Positions 58,072 through 64,000 of a DNA stretch of 64,000 bases are shown piece by piece. The position numbers were made by a program, and so were the translations under genes. Under the pieces are notes generated by a model. That model made no database searches. It was not told where the DNA came from and was given only the letters and a program-made list of their open reading frames with translations. Positions within the stretch are counted from its first letter, which is position 1. Each line of letters begins with the position of its first letter. Source of the DNA: CAIVAT01 sp049317265 (GTDB lineage: Bacteria > Bacteroidota > Bacteroidia > Bacteroidales > FEN-979); assembly GCA_049317265.1 (NCBI GenBank), contig JBMOIP010000006.1, positions 1-64,000 on the forward strand, written 5' to 3'.

Positions 58072-60963
58072 ATGAAAAAAGTCCTTAAAATAGCCGGAGT
58101 TATCATTGTAACTCTTCTGTTGGTGTTAATTCTTGCGCCCTTTCTGTTCCAGGACCGGTTAAAGCAGGAGGTGAAAAACCTGGCCAACCACACCCTGAAG
58201 AGCGAGCTGAATTTCAAGGAGATGAATGTCTCCTTTTTCAGCCACTTTCCAAATCTGACACTCACCCTCACCCAATTTTCCCTGAAATCATCACCTCCAT
58301 TTGATAAGGATACCCTGATCAGCGCAAATGAAATTGCATTTGGCGTGAATGTAAAAAGCCTTTTCGGGAAAACCATCCGGATCACGAGGATCTATTTTGA
58401 CAATGCCCGGATAAACATTCTCTACAACGAAAAAGGAGCCGCAAATTTTGATGTGTATCAGTCCGGCGATACCATTGCAACCCCAAAAGACACCACATCC
58501 TCCGGGGCCGACCTCAATATCGAGCACATCATTCTGAAAAATTGCAAGGTTATATACGCGGATCCGACAATACCCGTGCAGGTTATTGCAAATGGCGTAA
58601 ACTACACCGGCGCCAGCAGCATCACAAGCGACTTCATTAACCTGAAATCCGAGGTGAAAATCGATGGGCTCGACCTGTTCTACGATCATGTTAAATACCT
58701 GGATTCAAAGCCCGTTACAGCGAAATTGGCTACCAGGGTCAACAGCAAGGATTTATCAGTGAATTTTGAAAAGAACGACCTGAAAATAAAGGATATCCCT
58801 TTGCAGTTCAGCGGTAAATTCAATTTTGAAAAGGATGGGTACCAGGTCAACCTGAACTTTTTGTCGGTCATGGAAAAAGAGTTCCTAAGCGCGAGATTCA
58901 AGGTTCGGCAATCTTCAACACTTTGGGTATATGCCAGGGTTAATGCAAGTGTCGACCTTGAAAAATGGGCCAAGGCACTCGATGTAAAATCGGTTAGTGT
59001 GAAAGGGCTCTATGAACTTAACCTCAATGCAGAGGGAACCTACCTGACCGGACCCGTTAAAACTGGTATCAGGAATGAGGTTGACACCGTGATCCTCAGC
59101 ATTCCGAAGTTCAGTTTAATGACCAAACTGTCAAACGGATACATGAAATACGCCGGGCTGCCACAAGCACTGAACAATATAAATTTCACATTGAATGCCT
59201 CCTGCCCGGATAATAACTACAAAAATACCAGCCTCCAGCTGGAGAACCTGCAGGCCTCCTTCCTGAAGAACCAGGTAAAAGGATTTTTCAGGATTAAAAG
59301 CCTGAAGGATGTTCCGATCGAGGCCAGCCTTACAGGCAGTTGCAACCTGGCTGAATTAAAATCGGTTGTTCCTGTAGACAGCCTGGCACTGGCCGGAATC
59401 CTGTTCATGGATGTTAAGGTTAAAGGCAACTATGCTCCCGATAAAAAGCTTTTCCCCGTAACTAGCGCTGTCATCAGTCTGCATGATGGTTCGGTGCAGA
59501 CAAAATACTATCCTCATCCGCTGGAGAAGATAGAGATGGTAACTGAAGTGAAAAATAACACCGGAACCCTCAAAGGCACACTGGTGAGGATAGTGCCGCT
59601 CTCATTCCAGTTCGAAGGAAAGCCATTCTCCTTGACAGCCGCCCTGGAGAATTTTGATGACATGCACTATGATGTGCAATCGAAAGGGATCATCGACCTT
59701 GGAAAGGTATACAAGGTCTTTTCTCAGAAAGGAGTCGACCTTGACGGGTATATCGAGACCAACCTCTCCCTGAAAGGAGTTCAAAGTGATGCGGTGGCCG
59801 GCCGGTACGAAAAACTAAGCAACCATGGAACGCTCATACTCCGGGATATCGCAATGACCTCCGTGGATTACCCGAAGCCATTCATTATTAAATCTGGAAA
59901 TTTCAGGTTTGACCAGGACAAAGTCTGGTTCGACAATTTCCTGGCCACCTATGGCGCTTCCGATTTCCGGTTGAAAGGTTTCATGAAAAACACTATCAAC
60001 TATGCCCTTTCGCAGGGAGGAAAGCTCACCGGTGATTTCCAGTTGACCTCGAACCTCATCAATGTGGATGAATTCATGGCCTTTGCATCCACAGATACAG
60101 CGAAGACGGTGGCTGCTCCGGCATCCGCAGGAGTGGTTATTATTCCGGGGGATCTCGATATCGACTTCCGGGCTGAAGTGAAAAAGACCTTGTTAAAAGG
60201 TTTACAAGTCAATGATATCAAAGGTGAGATCAATATTAAGGAGGGGATCCTGGTGCTCCGCGATGCCTCACTCAATGTGATCGACTGCAAGATGAAAATG
60301 GATGCCACCTATGGAAGTGTGACACCCGGGAAAGGTTTTTTTGATTTTCACATCAAAGCCGATGATTTTGACATCAAACGTGCATACAACGAAATTGGCA
60401 TGATCCGCGAAATGGCCCCTTCGGCAGGGAAAGCTGAAGGAACCGTATCACTGGATTACAATGTGAAAGGGATGCTCAATGCCGACATGTTCCCCATTCT
60501 GCCGTCCCTCGAAGGGGGAGGGGTCTTTTCGATCAGGAAGATCAGGGTTTATGGCCTTAAACTATTCAACGACATCAGCAAGGGAACGGAGAAAGAGGGC
60601 CTAAGCAACCCGGATATGTCGAAGGTTGACATCAAATCGACGATCAAAAACAACACGGTTACCCTTGAACAATTCAAATTCAAGGTAAAGGGAATCCGTG
60701 TCAGAATTTCAGGAACCACCACCTTCGACAGCAAGTTGAACCTGAAGGTAAGACTTGGCATGGGACCTCTCGGTATTATCGGCATCCCCATGAAGATTAC
60801 AGGAAATATGGACAATCTCAAAATCAAATATGGAAAGGGCAAAGACTCCGATGACCTCAAGGAGTCTGACTACACTGACGAATTGCCAAAAGAGATGCTT
60901 CAACGCATTAAAAATGCCAAAGAAGACGACGCCGGTGATGATGATCCGGAACCTGTGAAGTAA
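58072..60963 (+). CDS. AsmA-like inner-membrane-anchored bridge protein
   Basis: 963 residues with an N-terminal transmembrane helix (KIAGVIIVTLLLVLILAPFLF). RLKQEVKNLANHTLKSELNFKEMNVSFFSHFPNLTLTLTQFSL is typical of AsmA/DUF748-type proteins. The body is a long run of amphipathic beta strands. The C-terminal part (GIRVRISGTTTFDSKLNLKVRLGM) is characteristic, and an acidic tail follows. AsmA-like proteins form lipid-transporting or trimming bridges between membranes. A role in outer-membrane lipid homeostasis is inferred from the family. Confidence 0.85.
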   Translation: MKKVLKIAGVIIVTLLLVLILAPFLFQDRLKQEVKNLANHTLKSELNFKEMNVSFFSHFPNLTLTLTQFSLKSSPPFDKDTLISANEIAFGVNVKSLFGKTIRITRIYFDNARINILYNEKGAANFDVYQSGDTIATPKDTTSSGADLNIEHIILKNCKVIYADPTIPVQVIANGVNYTGASSITSDFINLKSEVKIDGLDLFYDHVKYLDSKPVTAKLATRVNSKDLSVNFEKNDLKIKDIPLQFSGKFNFEKDGYQVNLNFLSVMEKEFLSARFKVRQSSTLWVYARVNASVDLEKWAKALDVKSVSVKGLYELNLNAEGTYLTGPVKTGIRNEVDTVILSIPKFSLMTKLSNGYMKYAGLPQALNNINFTLNASCPDNNYKNTSLQLENLQASFLKNQVKGFFRIKSLKDVPIEASLTGSCNLAELKSVVPVDSLALAGILFMDVKVKGNYAPDKKLFPVTSAVISLHDGSVQTKYYPHPLEKIEMVTEVKNNTGTLKGTLVRIVPLSFQFEGKPFSLTAALENFDDMHYDVQSKGIIDLGKVYKVFSQKGVDLDGYIETNLSLKGVQSDAVAGRYEKLSNHGTLILRDIAMTSVDYPKPFIIKSGNFRFDQDKVWFDNFLATYGASDFRLKGFMKNTINYALSQGGKLTGDFQLTSNLINVDEFMAFASTDTAKTVAAPASAGVVIIPGDLDIDFRAEVKKTLLKGLQVNDIKGEINIKEGILVLRDASLNVIDCKMKMDATYGSVTPGKGFFDFHIKADDFDIKRAYNEIGMIREMAPSAGKAEGTVSLDYNVKGMLNADMFPILPSLEGGGVFSIRKIRVYGLKLFNDISKGTEKEGLSNPDMSKVDIKSTIKNNTVTLEQFKFKVKGIRVRISGTTTFDSKLNLKVRLGMGPLGIIGIPMKITGNMDNLKIKYGKGKDSDDLKESDYTDELPKEMLQRIKNAKEDDAGDDDPEPVK

Positions 60964-60986
60964 GTAACTGTTGAGGAGGATGAGAT

Positions 60987-61976
60987 TTAGTGGATTTCGT
61001 CAAATCCGGAAGCTTCAATTTTAAATAATATTTCTAATACGGCTTGGGTAGACGAGGCTGTCACCATTTGCATACGCCACGACTTGAAATTCGGAATACC
61101 CCGGAAATAACCGCTGTAAAGCTTGCGGATCTCAAATAACGTTGCCCGTTCGCCTTTGTAGGGGATTGAGGTTTCAAGGTGCTGGCGCACCACTTCGACT
61201 CTTTCGGTAATCGATGGAGGAGGGAGAACGGAATGGTCCTTCAGCCACGATTTAATCTCCCGGAAAATCCAGGGATTCCCCGTGGCTGCCCTGCCAATGA
61301 GGATTCCATCGACACCAAACCTGTTTTTCATCTCTTCGGCTTTAGGACCTGAATCGATATCCCCGTTCCCGAAAACCGGGATATTCATATAAGGATTGTT
61401 TTTTACTTCACCGATGAGTGTCCAGTCGGCTTCGCCCCCATACAACTGCGCCCGTGTGCGCCCGTGGATGGCGATGGCGCTGATGCCAACGTCCTGAAGA
61501 CGCTCAGCGATGCTGACAATATCTTTGTGTCCTTCATCCCAGCCCAGGCGGGTTTTAACAGTCACCGGCAACCTGGTTGACCTGACCACCGCCTCGGTCA
61601 TCCGGATCATCTTCGGGATGTCCTGCAACAGCGCGGCGCCCCCGCCTTTCATCACGATTTTTCGCACAGGGCATCCGAAGTTAAGATCGATGTAATCGGG
61701 TCCTGCTGCCTCGGCCACCTCTGCAGCTTTCATCATCGATTCAACATTGTCGCCAAAGATCTGGATGCCGAGCGGTCGCTCCATGGTTTCAAACCTCATC
61801 TTGTTGTTGCTCTTCTCCGCATCCCTGATCAATCCCTCTGCCGCGATAAATTCAGTAACCAGCACATCGGCGCCGTGCTGCTTGCAAATCACCCTGAAGG
61901 GGGAGTCGGTGACATCCTCCATGGGGGCAAGGATGAGCGGGAAGTCACCCAAATCAATATTTCCGATCTTTGGCAA
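60987..61976 (-). CDS. dusB: tRNA-dihydrouridine synthase
   Basis: 329 residues. The flavin-binding start LAPMEDVTDSPFRVICKQHGADVLVTEF is followed by DLNFGCPVRKIVMKGGGAALLQ with the catalytic Cys, VKTRLGWDE, IHGRTRAQLYGGEADW and FGNGDIDS...GVDGILIGRAATGNPWIF. It reduces uridine to dihydrouridine in tRNA. DusB is the likely branch, by overall resemblance. It is divergent from the CPBP protease gene, with 36 bases between the starts. Confidence 0.93.
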   Translation of the reverse strand: MPKIGNIDLGDFPLILAPMEDVTDSPFRVICKQHGADVLVTEFIAAEGLIRDAEKSNNKMRFETMERPLGIQIFGDNVESMMKAAEVAEAAGPDYIDLNFGCPVRKIVMKGGGAALLQDIPKMIRMTEAVVRSTRLPVTVKTRLGWDEGHKDIVSIAERLQDVGISAIAIHGRTRAQLYGGEADWTLIGEVKNNPYMNIPVFGNGDIDSGPKAEEMKNRFGVDGILIGRAATGNPWIFREIKSWLKDHSVLPPPSITERVEVVRQHLETSIPYKGERATLFEIRKLYSGYFRGIPNFKSWRMQMVTASSTQAVLEILFKIEASGFDEIH

Positions 61977-62012
61977 ATTGTGCTAATTTAGCGGCAAAAA
62001 TAGCCATAATAG

Positions 62013-62993
62013 ATGGATTTCCGCAAACCGCCGATCCTGGAGAGCCTGACGCCCTTCACCCGTATTTTATTCTCAATTTTGCTGGTCATCTCCTGCTTTG
62101 CCATGATATTTTTTCTTGGCCTGCTGCTGGCGGGCCCGTTGTTTGGGGTCGGCATGAAAGACCTGATCTCAGCGATGTCAGACTTCAGCGATGAAAAAAC
62201 GATCAGACTGCTGCAATATTTCCAGGTGATCCAATCCATCGGGCTCTTTATTATTCCGGCGTTGCTTGCAGGTTTCTTTTTTGAGGGAAGCAGTACAGGG
62301 TATCTCTGCCTTGATAAATTTTCAGGATGGAAAATTTACCTTCTCACCCTGGCGATGATGTTTGCTGCCCTGCCCTTCATCAACTGGATGGTAACCATGA
62401 ATGAAGCGATGAAACTTCCCGAATTCCTTGGCGGATTGGAAGCCTGGATGAAAACCACCGAAGAGGAGGCCGCAAAACTTACCGATGCCTTCATGAAGAT
62501 GCCCACCTTTGGCGCATTTCTTTTCAACATGTTGATGATCGGGGTGCTTCCGGCCATAGGAGAAGAGTTCCTTTTCCGCGGATTGCTTCAGCGCTTGCTT
62601 CGCGAATGGCTGGGTAACATCCATATCGCCATTTTCATCTCTGCCTTTCTCTTTTCCGCCATGCACATGCAGTTTTACGGATTTTTCCCCCGGATGATGC
62701 TGGGAGTGATGTTTGGATATCTTTTTTACTGGACCGGCTCCCTTTGGGCTCCCATCTTTGGCCATTTTATCAACAATGGTTCGGCGGTTCTCGTTGCATA
62801 CCTCAGCCAGCTTGGCGTTCTGAATGGCGATTATGAAAGTTTTGGCGCCACGGAAAATATCTTTGTTATCGTGTTGAGCGGGTTGGCCATTCTGGTGACA
62901 TTTTTCATCATTTATCGTTTAAAACCCGGGGGGCGGCCTTTGGCAATCGAAAATCGTAACTCGTCCAATCAAAAATCAGATTTTGATGTTTAA
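62013..62993 (+). CDS. CPBP-family intramembrane protease
   Basis: 326 residues with about eight membrane segments. All three CPBP/CAAX-protease motifs are present: EEFLFRGLLQRLL (EExxxR), FLFSAMHMQFYG (FxxxH) and FGHFINNG (HxxxN). The protein belongs to the glutamate-type intramembrane protease family. Its last 14 or so residues (IENRNSSNQKSDFDV) are encoded by a copy of the dispersed AATCGTAAATCGTCC repeat, so the tail is recently acquired. It overlaps the symporter gene by eight bases. Confidence 0.88.
   Translation: MDFRKPPILESLTPFTRILFSILLVISCFAMIFFLGLLLAGPLFGVGMKDLISAMSDFSDEKTIRLLQYFQVIQSIGLFIIPALLAGFFFEGSSTGYLCLDKFSGWKIYLLTLAMMFAALPFINWMVTMNEAMKLPEFLGGLEAWMKTTEEEAAKLTDAFMKMPTFGAFLFNMLMIGVLPAIGEEFLFRGLLQRLLREWLGNIHIAIFISAFLFSAMHMQFYGFFPRMMLGVMFGYLFYWTGSLWAPIFGHFINNGSAVLVAYLSQLGVLNGDYESFGATENIFVIVLSGLAILVTFFIIYRLKPGGRPLAIENRNSSNQKSDFDV
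62952..62970 (+). repeat. Repeat copy inside the CPBP 3' end
   Basis: aatcgtaactcgtccaatc differs from the 19-mer at 9310-9328 by one base. It lies inside the coding region and supplies the last residues of the CPBP protein. Confidence 0.7.
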
Positions 62994-64000
62994 CACTGCT
63001 TTTCTGTTCACCGATCTCCCCGGAAGCAGGCTTTGCCCCTTCGACATCGTATTACTGACCCTTTATGCGCTCACCTGTCTGGGAATCGGCCTCTATGCAT
63101 CGCGACGAAAGACAGATTCCGATTTCATGATCGCCGGTAGAAAGATCGGTATCGTCGGGTTCGTAACTTCAGTGGTGGCAAGCTATATTGGCGGTGCAGC
63201 CCTGGTTGCCTATACTGCCTACGTATATCGTTTCGGGATCTCCGCCATTGCCGTATTCCTTGGAACAGCCATCGGGTTCGTCGTTTTCATCCCTTATGCA
63301 TTGAAACTTCGCAAATTCAGCGGGGAGAAGGAGTTTTACACCCTGAGCGACTGGCTTAACTTCAAGATGGGAAAAACCGTCGGCCTCACCTCGGCGGTAA
63401 TCCTCATGGTTGTCTATTCTGGGATGTTGCTCAACCAGTTTATCGCAGGCAGCAGCATCCTTGCCAACATCAGCGGATGGTCGTACGAAACCGGGCTCCT
63501 GATCAGCAGTTGCATCATCGCAACCTACCTCCTGGCGGGAGGATTCCGAAGCGTGATCCGCACCGACATTTTTCAGTACATGGTAATGGTGGTGATGTTG
63601 TTGCTGCTAGGGGTGGTGATGATGGGCGACAGGCGCTCCTTCGTGATGGAGCTGGCCGATTTTTCACGCATGAACATCGGCATGACCATCGCCTTTACCG
63701 CGTTTGGAATCCTCATCATCTTCCAGTCGGCCGAATACTGGCAGCGTGTTTATGGCGCAAAATCTGACAAAGTGGTAAAGTCGGGGCTGATCGGATCGGC
63801 GATTTTTACTGTCCTGACAGGTATTGCCATTACCATGGTGGGATTGTCTGCACATGTTCATATCCAGGGGATAGATGCCAAGGACGCATTCGCCGAAGGA
63901 CTTACACTGCTCATGCCGGATAAGCTTCTGGGCGCCGCGCTGATCCTCATCTTTGCCGCCATCATGAGTTCGGCCGATACCCAGATATTCGTCCTGGCTT
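62986..64000 (+). CDS. Sodium:solute symporter, 3' partial
   Basis: An ATG at 62986 opens a frame with no stop to the window end (338 residues). The sequence has seven or more transmembrane segments, with FMIAGRKIGIVGFVTSVVASYIGGAALVAY, then AFGILIIFQSAEYWQRVYGAKSDKVVKSG and IMSSADTQIFVLA. These match the sodium:solute symporter (SSS, LeuT-fold) family; FxIAGRK and SSADT are the recognised signatures. It is translationally coupled to the CPBP gene by an eight-base overlap. The substrate is unknown. Confidence 0.9.
   Translation, partial: MFNTAFLFTDLPGSRLCPFDIVLLTLYALTCLGIGLYASRRKTDSDFMIAGRKIGIVGFVTSVVASYIGGAALVAYTAYVYRFGISAIAVFLGTAIGFVVFIPYALKLRKFSGEKEFYTLSDWLNFKMGKTVGLTSAVILMVVYSGMLLNQFIAGSSILANISGWSYETGLLISSCIIATYLLAGGFRSVIRTDIFQYMVMVVMLLLLGVVMMGDRRSFVMELADFSRMNIGMTIAFTAFGILIIFQSAEYWQRVYGAKSDKVVKSGLIGSAIFTVLTGIAITMVGLSAHVHIQGIDAKDAFAEGLTLLMPDKLLGAALILIFAAIMSSADTQIFVLA

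Overview
The window reads as a chromosome segment from a free-living member of the Bacteroidota, most likely a Bacteroidales/Marinilabiliales-type organism. The evidence is: five secreted proteins ending in type IX secretion (T9SS) type A sorting domains; an IPExxxVDY-family gene next to rnc; an AraC regulator with an N-terminal heavy-metal-associated-like domain; A/T-rich gene starts without Shine-Dalgarno sequences; several TAnnTTTG -7 promoter boxes; and 8-bp intergenic microsatellites. No tRNA, rRNA or CRISPR array was seen.

Layout. 3-7991 is the 3' part of a giant T9SS adhesin built from at least 21 PKD-like domains, arranged as a six-domain (about 1.59 kb) higher-order repeat. 8508-16592 holds a PliI-type lysozyme inhibitor, an IPTL-CTERM protein, three more T9SS cargo proteins, a beta-barrel protein and a membrane acyltransferase. 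16611-22453 (minus) is a run of M16C protease, HsmA-like membrane protein, M13 protease and thioesterase. 22595-24084 has a DUF6599-like protein and a REP-associated tyrosine transposase (RAYT) with its palindromes.

24088-31966 (minus) is the most unusual region: an HMA/AraC regulator, a PqqD-like protein, an ATP-grasp ligase, a fold-III PLP decarboxylase, a urea-transporter/M23-peptidase fusion, a TPR/beta-barrel outer-membrane protein and a TPR lipoprotein-like protein. These are mostly overlapping or closely spaced, and look like one uncharacterised biosynthesis/export system. It is followed by rodA-mrdA with an upstream lipoprotein.

35758-43456 (plus) carries a LuxE-like acyl-protein synthetase, a VOC protein, a VF530 protein, a BNR-propeller T9SS protein, an MFS transporter and a DUF3667 protein. 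43466-46898 (minus) is a sensor kinase, response regulator, rsmI and an SRAP protein. 47175-56618 is housekeeping: pgi, purN, acpP-fabF-rnc-IPExxxVDY-phasin-ABC1 kinase, then pheS flanked by two paralogous cyclophilins. 56687-64000 has tdk, a hypothetical gene, a large AsmA-like protein, dusB, a CPBP protease and a sodium:solute symporter cut by the window end.

A recurring theme is mobile palindromic DNA. Copies of a GGG-CATG-CCC palindrome lie inside the RAYT gene, just after it, in the PqqD leader, and in frame inside the SRAP gene. A second repeat (AATCGTAAATCGTCCAATC) lies intergenically at 9.2-9.3 kb and also encodes the tail of the CPBP protease.
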